Shown in pieces: positions 1 to 7,514 of a DNA stretch of 64,000 nt (within the stretch, counting starts at the first letter, position 1; every line of letters starts with the position of its first letter). The translations under genes were made by a program, and so were the position numbers. Source of the DNA: Polynucleobacter sp. MWH-Spelu-300-X4 (GTDB lineage Bacteria; Pseudomonadota; Gammaproteobacteria; Burkholderiales; Burkholderiaceae); assembly GCF_018687515.1 (NCBI RefSeq), contig NZ_CP061294.1, positions 1,054,001 through 1,118,000 of the forward strand, read 5' to 3'. A model generated the notes under the pieces. That model saw only the letters and a list, made by a program, of their open reading frames with translations, was not told the DNA's origin and did not search any database.

Positions 1-276
1 ATGAGACATAGATTCACCAGAAATGAAAATAATCGGCGTTATACGCCCCATATCAACCAAACGCTTCTGCAAATCTACTCCAGACATGGATGGCATGCGC
101 ATATCTAACAGAATCGCAGCTGGAGAAACTGGTACGGATTTTTCTAAAAATTCTTCTGGAGAAGCGTATATATCAGCGGTATAGCCATAGGTCTTTAACA
201 TGCGCGCCAAAGAGCTACGCATAGATTCATCATCTTCTACAACATATATATGACCTAAAGAATTCACAACATCCAT
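1..276 (-). CDS. Response regulator receiver domain, FixJ-type (3' part cut by window edge)
   Basis: The first 92 codons of a minus-strand gene are visible and the rest lies outside the window. The product begins as a classical CheY-like receiver: an acidic cluster (EDDES, residues 14-18), the likely phospho-acceptor Asp58 in LLDMRMPSMSG, and the FISGES strand that carries the conserved Ser/Thr. The wording is typical of FixJ/TtrR-type two-component regulators, which carry a LuxR-type output helix, but that half cannot be seen. Three ATGs lie close together, and the one at 276 keeps the receiver in frame. The cognate kinase is not in view. Confidence 0.85.
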   Translation of the reverse strand, partial: MDVVNSLGHIYVVEDDESMRSSLARMLKTYGYTADIYASPEEFLEKSVPVSPAAILLDMRMPSMSGVDLQKRLVDMGRITPIIFISGESMSH

Positions 277-357
277 CCATCTGTTTACTTAAGGTAATAC
301 TAGTAATCTTTGCAATATTTGGCTATTAGCCTTATAGCTAATATTACTTATGCATGG

Positions 358-912
358 TTAATGATGCTTTTCAGGGGTCACATCAAGTGCGACTAAAAAT
401 CTTGACACCATGTTGTAGGTGGCGATAACTCCTACCAGCTCAACTAAGCGCTGAGAACCTAAAGCTTCTTGTAATCGCCCCATTAAATTAGGGTCAACCT
501 CAACAGCCTTGGTCATTTGAATAGTTAATTCAATCGCATCCTGCTCTAAGGCATTGAAGAGTCCCTGTGGCATGGTGCGTTGACCAATACCTCTCATGGC
601 CAACACCTGCTCTTCACTGCCTCCCGCAGATACAAATACTGGCGCATGGTGAATGAACTCATATTCAGCTCGATTAATAACTGCCACTCCACACATTGCC
701 AGTTCACGCAACTTAGGATCCAAGGATAAATTGTTTCTCACTTCACCTAAGAAAGCATTCCACCCTTTAGCAAAAGGCGCGCTATGCAACAGCATACGAT
801 CCAGATTAATTAAATCACCACCTCGGCGATGGCGAATAGCCGCCACCAATTCCGCTGGCTCTTTCAAGTCCAGCGGTTGATATGGCACTAAGCGTTTATC
901 TTCAGAACTCAC
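358..912 (-). CDS. Carboxymuconolactone decarboxylase family protein
   Basis: A 184-residue protein with the all-helical CMD/AhpD-like core at about residues 45-150 (DPKLRELAMCGVAV followed by AEYEFIHH). The family includes the beta-ketoadipate decarboxylase and peroxidase-like AhpD proteins. This one has a single Cys in the core rather than the AhpD CxxC pair, so peroxidase activity is doubtful and the substrate is unknown. It is 14 nt downstream of the Bug receptor gene on the same strand and is probably co-transcribed with it. That suggests a role in uptake or catabolism of a small carboxylic acid, which is inference. Confidence 0.8.
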   Translation of the reverse strand: MSSEDKRLVPYQPLDLKEPAELVAAIRHRRGGDLINLDRMLLHSAPFAKGWNAFLGEVRNNLSLDPKLRELAMCGVAVINRAEYEFIHHAPVFVSAGGSEEQVLAMRGIGQRTMPQGLFNALEQDAIELTIQMTKAVEVDPNLMGRLQEALGSQRLVELVGVIATYNMVSRFLVALDVTPEKHH

Positions 913-926
913 TGAGATAACCCAAC

Positions 927-1901
927 TTAATTAGCATCTTCTTTAATACTGTTTTCTTTGACAAACTTGCCCCAGATATCAATTTGCTTATTAACAAACT
1001 CTTGGGCAGGCTTAGGGCCTAATCCTGCTATTTCAACACCTTGAGATTTCAAGCGATTGGAGACTTCAGGACTCTTCAATGCTTTAGCAATTTCCGCATG
1101 CATTTTATTAATAATGGCTTCTGGGGTTTTAGCAGGCGCAATAATGGCCCACCATGCTGGCGCATCAAAATTAGGGTAACCGCTCTCAGCCACCGTTGGT
1201 ACATTAGGCAGTTCAACTGTACGTTTTTTAGTTGTGACTACCAAAGGAATAATGCCATTTGTATCAATATGAGGTTTTACCAAAAATAAAGAGCCAACTG
1301 CCAACGGCACATGACCAGCTAGCGCGTCTTGCATCAAAGGGCCACCGCCACGATAAGGCACATGCGTCCAATCAAACTTACCTTCCTTAGCTAACAATGC
1401 CATAGCCAAGTGACCTAAACTTCCAGTACCGATTGAACCGTAATTTGCTGGCTTTTTAGCTTTTGATTGGTCAATCAACTGTTTAAAGCTAGTAATGCCC
1501 GAAGCTTTACTAGCTGTCAAAACCATTGGCGCCGTACCAATCATGGTGACAGTCGCAATATCTTTTTTGGTGTCATAAGGCATTTTTTCCTTAAGACTAG
1601 GATTAACACCATGGGTATCAAAAACAACAGCGAAAGTGTACCCATCAGGAGCTGCCTTGGCCAAAGCATTCGTACCAATCACCCCAGATGCACCACCAAT
1701 ATTTTCAACAATCACCGATTGCTTCAATTGATTTTGCAATGACGGCGCCAAAATCCTCGCCACCTGATCAACAGAACCTCCAGGAGGGAATACGGAAATT
1801 AAACGAATCGGCTTATGATTAGGCCAATCTTGACTTTGAGCCTGAACAACCCCAATAAGACACAATGAAGCAAGCAAACTACTTAAAAGCTTAAATTTCA
1901 T
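927..1901 (-). CDS. Bug-family tripartite tricarboxylate transporter substrate-binding protein
   Basis: A 324-residue periplasmic receptor. It has a Sec signal peptide (hydrophobic residues about 5-20, VVQAQS cleavage region), the Bug motif PIRLISVFPPGGSVDQVARI, and the family-typical VENIGGASGVIG and HVPYRGGGPLMQD segments. Bug proteins bind carboxylates in the periplasm, and only a few work with a TctAB membrane pair. No tctA or tctB is adjacent, so this is one of the orphan receptors that are numerous in Burkholderiales. The 2-hydroxyacid dehydrogenase gene diverges from it across a 97-nt gap. The ligand cannot be predicted. Confidence 0.9.
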   Translation of the reverse strand: MKFKLLSSLLASLCLIGVVQAQSQDWPNHKPIRLISVFPPGGSVDQVARILAPSLQNQLKQSVIVENIGGASGVIGTNALAKAAPDGYTFAVVFDTHGVNPSLKEKMPYDTKKDIATVTMIGTAPMVLTASKASGITSFKQLIDQSKAKKPANYGSIGTGSLGHLAMALLAKEGKFDWTHVPYRGGGPLMQDALAGHVPLAVGSLFLVKPHIDTNGIIPLVVTTKKRTVELPNVPTVAESGYPNFDAPAWWAIIAPAKTPEAIINKMHAEIAKALKSPEVSNRLKSQGVEIAGLGPKPAQEFVNKQIDIWGKFVKENSIKEDAN

Positions 1902-1998
1902 ATTATTTCCTCTATTTAAGATCCGATGGATTTAGCTCTATGACAGCGTAAATATCCCACACTCCTATAATCTAAGCAAATAAAAAAACGAGGCTGCC

Positions 1999-2964
1999 GT
2001 GAACAAAAAAATTGTTGTTCTAGATGACTATGAAAACGCCTATAAAAGGCTATCCAACTGGGAAAAAATCGAATCTAAAGCCCAAGTTGAGATATTCCAC
2101 CAACCTTTAACAGGCGAAGCTCTCTTAAAAGCTCTTAAAGGGGTTCATGGACTGGTTCTGATGAGAGATAGAACCCCTCTCCAAGCAAGCCTCATTGAAC
2201 AACTTCCACTGCTAGAACATGTCGTCTTTACAGGTACCCGCAACCTAGCACTTGATGTTGCAGCACTCAAAGCTAGAAATATCACTATTAGCCATACAGA
2301 ATGGGGGCCTTCCAAAGAAAGTACCGCTGAATTAACTTGGGCTCTTATTTTAGGCATTCATAAGCGGATCGTTGAGCAAAATACCCTTTTGCTCAAACAA
2401 GAATGGCGCAATACCCACTCTTTATTACCTGTTCTGAATGGGCAAACCTTAGGATTAATTGGCTTAGGTGAGATTGGTAGTCGCGTAGCCAAAGTAGCCC
2501 AAGCATTTGGTATGAATGTTTTAACCTGGAGCCCCAATATGACTCCAGAAAGAGCTGCCGCTATCGGGGTAACATCCGTTAGCCTAGAAGAACTTTTAAA
2601 ACGGTCTCAGATTATTTCTTTACATTTAGTAGCTAGCCCAACAACTAAAGGCTTATTAAGTAAAGAAAAAATATCACTCATGCAAAAAGATGCTTTATTA
2701 ATTAATACATCTAGATCCACTTTAGTTGATACTGAAGCTCTTGTTCATGCGCTTAATAATCATTCAATTGGTGGCGCGGCTATTGATGTATTTGATCACG
2801 AGCCACTTGACCCACATCACCCTTTACGCCACAGCCCCAACACTCTACTCACTCCACACTTAGGATTTGTGGCAAAACCCGTATTTCAAAGTTTTGCAAA
2901 TGGCGTGATTGAATCCTTAGAAGCATGGTTACATGGCAAACCGACTGTCCGCCCCGTGTCTTGA
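1999..2964 (+). CDS. D-isomer-specific 2-hydroxyacid dehydrogenase
   Basis: A 321-residue NAD(P)-dependent dehydrogenase that would interconvert a 2-oxoacid and a D-2-hydroxyacid. The nucleotide-binding GLGEIG motif is at 155-160. The catalytic Arg (NTSRS, about 239), Glu (DHEP, about 268) and His (TPHLG, about 287) are all present. Translation starts at GTG with GAGG a few bases upstream. The first gene of an overlapping plus-strand run, it shares its last 32 nt with the Smr gene. The divergent Bug receptor suggests a linked organic-acid pathway. Exact substrate unknown. Confidence 0.88.
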   Translation: MNKKIVVLDDYENAYKRLSNWEKIESKAQVEIFHQPLTGEALLKALKGVHGLVLMRDRTPLQASLIEQLPLLEHVVFTGTRNLALDVAALKARNITISHTEWGPSKESTAELTWALILGIHKRIVEQNTLLLKQEWRNTHSLLPVLNGQTLGLIGLGEIGSRVAKVAQAFGMNVLTWSPNMTPERAAAIGVTSVSLEELLKRSQIISLHLVASPTTKGLLSKEKISLMQKDALLINTSRSTLVDTEALVHALNNHSIGGAAIDVFDHEPLDPHHPLRHSPNTLLTPHLGFVAKPVFQSFANGVIESLEAWLHGKPTVRPVS

Positions 2965-3400
2965 ATGTGGCAATCCATTAAGGGCTTTAGACAAAGTCTG
3001 CCCTTTTTGCGGATCCCCTAATAAACCAGCACTATCCAAAAAGGAAGCTGGTATTTACACCATTAACTTAGAAATAACATTACCCACGGTTGAACAAGCG
3101 ATTCATCAATTTGATCAATCTCTAGATAATTTAAACGGAACCGCTATTGCCATTGTCAAAGTCATACATGGCTATGGCTCTAGTGGCAAAGGTGGCCGAA
3201 TTAAAGAAGCTATTCGGCAAGAACTTCTTTACCAACGACGCAATCATATTATTGACAGCTATTATGCTGGCGAAGATTTATTACCTGGGAAAGAAATCTA
3301 TCAAGAATTATTACGGTATCAACCACAAATTAAGAACATACTTAGAAAAGATATTTTTGGTAACCCAGGCATTACGCTGATTATTTTGAAGAGGTCTTAA
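2933..3400 (+). CDS. Zinc-ribbon / Smr-domain protein
   Basis: A 155-residue protein in two parts. Residues 9-26 form a CxxC...CPFC zinc ribbon (Cys9, 12, 23, 26). Residues about 40-155 look like an Smr (small MutS-related) domain, with the core VIHGYGSSGKGGRIKEAI matching the HGxGxG motif of Smr endonuclease/RNA-binding domains. Smr proteins act on branched nucleic acid or collided ribosomes; the target here is not known. The gene starts inside the end of the dehydrogenase gene and its stop overlaps the next start as TAATG, so the run is translationally coupled. Confidence 0.72.
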   Translation: MANRLSAPCLECGNPLRALDKVCPFCGSPNKPALSKKEAGIYTINLEITLPTVEQAIHQFDQSLDNLNGTAIAIVKVIHGYGSSGKGGRIKEAIRQELLYQRRNHIIDSYYAGEDLLPGKEIYQELLRYQPQIKNILRKDIFGNPGITLIILKRS

Positions 3401-3921
3401 TGAACACACACAGCCCATCCCCAGAAGAAATAAAAATTCTTGAAGCTTTGCGTGCTCACCGCAAAGCCCATAGGCAAAGTTATCCCAAACAGACCTCTCC
3501 ACATCAAGATCAAATAGCTAATCAAGCCACCCTAGGTCAAAGAGTTTCTGATGCAGTAGCAAAAACCGTTGGGTCATGGCGGTTCATCATCATTCAAAGC
3601 ATGGCTATTGCCGCTTGGATTACCGGCAACATTGTGATCGGCCAAGGTGCATGGGATCCCTACCCATTTATATTGCTCAATCTCTTACTTTCATTTCAAG
3701 CGGCCTATACCGCTCCCGCCATCATGATGAGTCAAAATCGACAAGCGGAAATAGATCGACAACAGGCCAGCAATGATTTTGAAGTCAATGTTAAAGCAGA
3801 GCTTGAAATAGAACTACTTCATCAAAAAATTGATTTACTCAAAGAGAAAGAATTATTGTTTTTAACAGAAGCGATTCGCGATTTAAGTAACAAGATTGAG
3901 CATATGCAAACCAAATCATGA
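3400..3921 (+). CDS. DUF1003 family membrane protein
   Basis: A 173-residue protein with the DUF1003 pattern: a hydrophilic N-terminus, two transmembrane segments at about 58-80 and 86-105 (around SWRFIIIQSMAIAAWI and YPFILLNLLLSFQAAYTAP), the conserved MMSQNRQAEIDR motif, and a C-terminal helix likely to be a coiled coil (ELEIELLHQKIDLLKEKE). The function of the family is not established. It is coupled by overlaps to the genes on both sides. Confidence 0.85.
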   Translation: MNTHSPSPEEIKILEALRAHRKAHRQSYPKQTSPHQDQIANQATLGQRVSDAVAKTVGSWRFIIIQSMAIAAWITGNIVIGQGAWDPYPFILLNLLLSFQAAYTAPAIMMSQNRQAEIDRQQASNDFEVNVKAELEIELLHQKIDLLKEKELLFLTEAIRDLSNKIEHMQTKS

Positions 3922-4127
3922 ATAGCAAAAGCAACATTAATAATCAAACATGCGCCATATGCAAGACTCAATTTTGCTGCGATAACCTTGCTGGAAAAAC
4001 TGATTGCTGGTGTTTTAGTCTTCCAGCTATTAACACCAATCAGCTCAACCCTGATATAGGTTGTTTATGTCCAAGCTGCTTAAAAAAATTAAGTCTCGAT
4101 AAAACTATTGCGCCAATTGCAAAATAG
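3918..4127 (+). CDS. Cysteine-rich CWC family protein
   Basis: A 69-residue protein rich in Cys, with the pattern CAICKTQFCC, CWC and CLCPSCL, which fits the small cysteine-rich CWC family and a probable zinc-binding fold. Its ATG overlaps the DUF1003 stop as ATGA. The last 23 nt overlap the 3' end of the convergent DsbA-like gene, so transcripts from the two strands would be complementary there. Function unknown. Confidence 0.75.
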   Translation: MNSKSNINNQTCAICKTQFCCDNLAGKTDCWCFSLPAINTNQLNPDIGCLCPSCLKKLSLDKTIAPIAK

Positions 4128-4755
4128 CCTGCTCAAAAGTTTCAACTGGTTGCCCACCTTGTAAAAGGTGTTTTTTATTAAAAATAATGGAAGGTACGGA
4201 CGTAATACCTAAACCGGTGTAATGACCTTCCGCCTCTCTCACTTCCTGTCCGAATAAATCCGAATCCAAAATTTCTTTAGCACGCCCTACATCTAAATTA
4301 GCTCTAGCAACAGCATCCAAAAGATTAATCGGATCATCAACACTAAGAGCCAATGTGAAATAAGTCTTCAGCAACTCTTTTTTGAGGTGGTACTGCTCAT
4401 CCGGACCGATCTCATGCAAGGCCCAATGCAACAAGCGATGTGCATTAAATGTGTTATAGGTGCGTTGACGACCTTCTGGATGAAACTCAAATCCAACTGC
4501 AGCGGCTCTCTCACGAATATTTTTTTGATTGACTTGCACCTGCTCAGCACTAATGCCGTATTTTTGGGTGAGATGCTCAACGATATCTTGCCCACCCTTG
4601 GGCATCTGCGTATTTAGCTCAAAAGGCTGAAATCGCACTTGAGCCTTTACTTGGCCATCTAAATTCTTAATAGCCTGCTCCAAGGCTCCAAAACCAACGG
4701 CGCACCACGGGCAAACCACATCTGAAACAAAGTCAATTTCTACAGTTTTTTCCAT
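4105..4755 (-). CDS. DsbA family oxidoreductase (FrnE-like)
   Basis: A 216-residue thioredoxin-fold protein with a CPWC active site (Cys15, Cys18), the usual helical insertion, and the cis-Pro loop TSVPSIIF near residue 187. It has no signal peptide, so it is a cytoplasmic FrnE/HCCA-isomerase-type oxidoreductase rather than a periplasmic DsbA. Only a weak ribosome-binding site precedes the ATG. It lies 49 nt downstream of the SOS-box microprotein gene on the same strand with no obvious terminator between them, so partial read-through from that promoter is possible (inference). Confidence 0.88.
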   Translation of the reverse strand: MEKTVEIDFVSDVVCPWCAVGFGALEQAIKNLDGQVKAQVRFQPFELNTQMPKGGQDIVEHLTQKYGISAEQVQVNQKNIRERAAAVGFEFHPEGRQRTYNTFNAHRLLHWALHEIGPDEQYHLKKELLKTYFTLALSVDDPINLLDAVARANLDVGRAKEILDSDLFGQEVREAEGHYTGLGITSVPSIIFNKKHLLQGGQPVETFEQAILQLAQ

Positions 4756-4804
4756 GAGCTAATTATCTATGGTTATGCCCATGAATGCTGAGAGATTGGA
4801 TTGT

Positions 4805-4927
4805 TTACTCAGAGCGGCTACAAATCCACTCTTTACGTTGCCATTCACCTGGTTTTTCAGCAAAAACCATCCAAATAACCAAACCGCTAAGAACAGACCA
4901 AATTGGGTTTGCAATTAAAGTTTTCAT
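4805..4927 (-). CDS. 40-residue single-pass membrane microprotein under a LexA-type promoter
   Basis: A short reading frame of 40 codons plus TAA. It starts at the ATG at 4925-4927, which follows a near-perfect ribosome-binding site (AAGGAGAT, 5 nt spacing). The product starts MKTLIANP, then has a hydrophobic stretch at about residues 8-23 (PIWSVLSGLVIWMVFA) and a charged C-terminal tail that includes Trp29, Trp34 and Cys36. This predicts one membrane helix. About 45 nt upstream is a strong sigma70-like promoter whose -10 box is covered by a near-consensus SOS operator. SOS-induced small membrane proteins in other bacteria (SidA, TisB) inhibit division or depolarise the membrane. This sequence resembles neither closely, so its action is not known. 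Confidence 0.75.
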   Translation of the reverse strand: MKTLIANPIWSVLSGLVIWMVFAEKPGEWQRKEWICSRSE

Positions 4928-4957
4928 GATTGATCTCCTTTAAACTCTTTTAAACAC

Positions 4958-4970
4958 GAGGCTTAGCCTC
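4958..4970 (-). promoter_or_regulatory. Short perfect inverted repeat in the microprotein 5' leader
   Basis: GAGGCT and AGCCTC flank a single base, so the first part of the predicted transcript could fold into a tight hairpin or the site could bind a protein. It lies just downstream of the predicted transcription start and about 30 nt before the start codon. There is no U-run, so it is not an intrinsic terminator. Confidence 0.45.
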
Positions 4971-4972
4971 AA

Positions 4973-5009
4973 TACTGTATAAATATACAGTATTTTTAAA
5001 AAGTGTCAA
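4973..5009 (-). promoter_or_regulatory. SOS promoter: LexA box overlapping the -10, with consensus -35
   Basis: The operator CTGTATAAATATACAG (4975-4990) fits CTG-N10-CAG with an AT-only centre. The 20-mer at 4973-4992 differs at one base from the enterobacterial consensus TACTG(TA)5CAGTA. On the minus strand TTGACA (5004-5009) is a perfect -35 and TATATT (4982-4987) a 5/6 match -10, spaced 16 nt, with the -10 inside the operator. Repressor binding would block polymerase, as at typical SOS promoters. Transcription would begin near 4975. LexA control is inferred from the site. Confidence 0.85.
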
Positions 5010-5087
5010 GAATTTTATAAAAAAGCTTTTTTAGAGATCTTCTCACTCAACCAACCCTTTCAGCATTAGACTTAATAACCCTATTTT

Positions 5088-5134
5088 TTGTAGCTATATT
5101 TATTCATTGATTCATCAATTAAATGTAACTACAA
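5088..5134 (+). promoter_or_regulatory. Inverted repeats upstream of the brnT remnant, possible BrnA operator
   Basis: TTGTAGCTA (5088-5096) and TAACTACAA (5126-5134) form an imperfect inverted repeat (8 of 9 positions). Inside it, ATTGA and TCAAT flank TTCA (5106-5119). BrnA antitoxins bind and repress their own promoter, so these are candidate binding sites. No clear -35/-10 pair was recognised. Confidence 0.35.
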
Positions 5135-5142
5135 TAAATAGA

Positions 5143-5291
5143 ATGAAATTTACGTTTGACTCAGAAAAAGATGAAAGCAACCTTAATAAACACGGCATAT
5201 CCTTATCCGAGGCAAAATTTCTAGACGAATGATTAGTTTAAGAAAAGCAAATAACCGTGAAATAGATAGATATGAAGAAGAAATTAATTAG
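5143..5291 (+). pseudogene. brnT: Decayed BrnT toxin gene (internal deletion)
   Basis: The first frame (5143-5232) encodes 29 residues that read like a BrnT N-terminus (MKFTFDSEKD...NKHGISLSEAKF) and then hits TGA. A second frame starting at 5229 encodes 20 residues that read like the BrnT C-terminus (MISLRKANNREIDRYEEE) and ends at 5291. Family members are about 90 residues, so roughly the middle 40 are missing and the two ends are out of frame. The brnA start overlaps the C-terminal remnant, the normal brnTA arrangement. The ribonuclease toxin cannot be made from this copy. Confidence 0.8.
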
Positions 5292-5619
5292 CTTAACAAG
5301 CAAAGAAGATTTGGCTATCACGAAGTCTGCAAAATCTGACCCAGATTCTCACCCACTAACAGATAAAGAGTGGCACAAAGTAAAACCCATGTTATCTCGT
5401 GGTCGAGGTCGCCCACTAGGTAGCGGCACCAAGGAACAAGTCACACTAAGAATTGACCGGGAAACACTTGCCTTCTACAAGTCAAAAGGTAGCGGCTGGC
5501 AAACCTTAATTAATCTCATCCTTGGGGAAATAAAAAAAGAGTCTGATTCCATCAAATCAATTGAAAAGAGAATGAGTCAGGGAAATCTTATTTGCAGCAG
5601 ATCTAAAATAGCTGCATAA
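5272..5619 (+). CDS. brnA: BrnA antitoxin, left without a functional toxin
   Basis: A 115-residue protein with the BrnA core RGRPLGSGTKEQVTLRID followed by the ribbon-helix-helix region ending GWQTLINLIL (about 50-83). BrnA neutralises the BrnT ribonuclease and represses the operon. Here the partner is deleted but brnA is intact. It has a longer C-terminal tail than many homologues (KKESDSIKSIEKRM onward). It may persist as a repressor, as protection against BrnT encoded elsewhere, or simply be in early decay. Confidence 0.85.
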   Translation: MKKKLISLTSKEDLAITKSAKSDPDSHPLTDKEWHKVKPMLSRGRGRPLGSGTKEQVTLRIDRETLAFYKSKGSGWQTLINLILGEIKKESDSIKSIEKRMSQGNLICSRSKIAA

Positions 5620-5637
5620 ACAACCCAACTAGCCAAA

Positions 5638-6075
5638 ATGAAACTTAAACAAGCCACATCTGTCAAAGCTCTATTTTTTAGTGCTTTATTTGTAATTGGA
5701 ATAAATACCTGTCTCGCGCAAGCGGATATTCCTGAAAGCCAAAATTACCAGGGCATTCAATACATCACCGGTGGAATCGGTAGTGAAGAATCTGATGCGA
5801 TTATTGAACTCGGCAAAAAATGGCCTCTAACACTAGAGTTTTCACAAGACCACCCACAACGATCACTTTGGGTTGCTGATGTAGCAGTAAAAATTACAAA
5901 TGAAAAACAAAAAGTTATTTTTAACGTTATGAGTGAAGGTCCAATTCTTCTTATTAACCTAGAACCAGGCACCTACAACATGGAATTTGTTTTTGAAAAA
6001 CGCCCATTAAAACGAAAAATAAAAATTGAAGAAGGCAAACCTCAAAAACTTCCTATTGCATGGCCAATTCAATAA
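5638..6075 (+). CDS. Secreted protein of unknown function, carboxypeptidase-regulatory-like fold
   Basis: A 145-residue protein with a Sec signal peptide (hydrophobic residues about 10-25, cleavage near LAQA). The mature part is predicted to be mostly beta strands, with LLINLEPGTYNMEFVFE resembling the last strands of carboxypeptidase-regulatory-like/transthyretin folds. Proteins of this kind are common and uncharacterised in Burkholderiales. Its 3' end overlaps the acyltransferase start by 16 nt. Confidence 0.65.
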   Translation: MKLKQATSVKALFFSALFVIGINTCLAQADIPESQNYQGIQYITGGIGSEESDAIIELGKKWPLTLEFSQDHPQRSLWVADVAVKITNEKQKVIFNVMSEGPILLINLEPGTYNMEFVFEKRPLKRKIKIEEGKPQKLPIAWPIQ

Positions 6076-7124
6076 AAAACCATTCTCGGTATGGCTTCAT
6101 TGATACCTTGAAAGGTATCTGCTGCCTACTCATACTAACGCACCATCTAGCTTTTTATGGTCCGATGTCTGATGCTGCCTATTCATTAATACCAGGAGTG
6201 ATTGATTTTTTATTTGAATACGGACGCATGGCCGTCTCTGTATTTTTAGTTATAGGTGGGTTTTTAACTGGGCAAATTATCTGCAAGCCTAATGTTTTCG
6301 TCAAAAAAAGTGTTACCGAATTTATTTGGTCTAAATATCTAAGATTAGTCATTCCTTATCTAGCCGCAATTACACTAGCAATTATTTGCTCATTCATCGC
6401 CAGCAGATGGATGCAACACAGCTCTTTATCAGCATCCCCAGACCCCGCTCAATTAACCAGTCATTTATTTTTACTACAAAACCTATTGGGCTATGAGTCT
6501 TTATCAGCTGGGCTCTGGTATGTGGAAATAGACTTCCAATTATTTTTAGTTAGCCTTTTATTAGTTTTCCTCATTGAAAAATTAAGTCCTACCAGCTGGT
6601 CATACGCCAGAACTCATGCGATCAGCATGGGAGGTATCACAGCCCTCACAATTGCTTCGTTGTTTATTTTTAATCTGAATGAAACTCTAGACACAACCTT
6701 CTTATACTTCTTCAGTTCTTATGGTTTAGGTGTTTTGGTTGCTTATATCGCCAAAGAAAAATCATCTTATTTTTTATTATTTCTCTTGTCAGACATGGTT
6801 GCATTAAGCCTGTATCTCAACTTCCGGATGCGGATATTAATTTCACTAATTACGGCTATCGCACTCTGCATCACTTACCAGCAACAATGGATCAATGCAC
6901 GCATTTGGGCAAATCCAATTGCCTCCCTAGGGAAAATGTCATATTCGATATTTCTAGTGCACTTCCCCATATCTCTATTGTTCAGCGCTCTTTTTTCAAA
7001 TCTTTACCCCCACAATCCAGAAATGAATCTTCTTGGCATGGGGCTTTCTGCGATTAGCAGTCTAATATTTGCAGCTGTTTTTTACCGTTTCATTGAGCAA
7101 CGCAATACCACACACCCAAAATAA
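6060..7124 (+). CDS. Acyltransferase family 3 membrane protein
   Basis: A 354-residue integral membrane protein with about ten hydrophobic segments and acyltransferase-3 landmarks: GFIDTLKGICCLLILTHH near the N-terminus, with a conserved His, and GLWYVEIDFQLFLV mid-protein. Such enzymes O-acetylate or succinylate polysaccharide, lipid or peptidoglycan sugars at the inner membrane. The substrate cannot be told. The start overlaps the upstream secreted-protein gene. Confidence 0.85.
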   Translation: MANSIKNHSRYGFIDTLKGICCLLILTHHLAFYGPMSDAAYSLIPGVIDFLFEYGRMAVSVFLVIGGFLTGQIICKPNVFVKKSVTEFIWSKYLRLVIPYLAAITLAIICSFIASRWMQHSSLSASPDPAQLTSHLFLLQNLLGYESLSAGLWYVEIDFQLFLVSLLLVFLIEKLSPTSWSYARTHAISMGGITALTIASLFIFNLNETLDTTFLYFFSSYGLGVLVAYIAKEKSSYFLLFLLSDMVALSLYLNFRMRILISLITAIALCITYQQQWINARIWANPIASLGKMSYSIFLVHFPISLLFSALFSNLYPHNPEMNLLGMGLSAISSLIFAAVFYRFIEQRNTTHPK

Positions 7125-7127
7125 CAT

Positions 7128-7511
7128 ATGAAACAATTATTAAAAGATACACACGTCATTGCTGTTGTTGGTTTATCAGATAAACCAACACGCCCATCAT
7201 ATGATGTAGCGCGTTACATGCAGCAAGCAGGCTATAAAATCATTCCTGTCAATCCTCAATGCTCTCAGATTCTAGGTGAAATCTGCTATCCAGACCTTCT
7301 CAGCATTCCAGAAAAAGTAGACATGGTGAACGTATTTAGAAAACCGGAAGATTGTTTAGATGTTGCAAAAGATGCTGTCAAAATTGGCGCCAAGTCTTTA
7401 TGGTTGCAACTAGGCATCATTAATCAAGAAGCTGCCAATTACGCAGAGTCCCATGGCTTAAAAGTAGTCATGGATCATTGCATTAAAGTTGAACATAGAA
7501 ATACGCAATAA
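7128..7511 (+). CDS. CoA-binding domain protein
   Basis: A 127-residue single-domain protein of the CoA_binding_2 type: a Rossmann fold with the glycine-containing turn VVGLSDKPTRPSYDVARYM, the strand IIPVNPQC, and MVNVFRKPED. Bacterial relatives bind CoA through a nucleotide pocket and sometimes by a disulfide, but their role is unclear. It starts 3 nt after the acyltransferase stop and ends 3 nt before the convergent DUF3108 gene. Confidence 0.85.
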   Translation: MKQLLKDTHVIAVVGLSDKPTRPSYDVARYMQQAGYKIIPVNPQCSQILGEICYPDLLSIPEKVDMVNVFRKPEDCLDVAKDAVKIGAKSLWLQLGIINQEAANYAESHGLKVVMDHCIKVEHRNTQ

Positions 7512-7514
7512 TTT

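Noticed and set aside
4985..5009. Plus-strand promoter for the brn locus in the SOS region
   Set aside because: The hexamers read well only on the minus strand, and brnT lies over 130 nt away.
5143..5291. Sequencing frameshift explaining the broken brnT
   Set aside because: A single indel cannot restore it, because about 40 central codons are absent.
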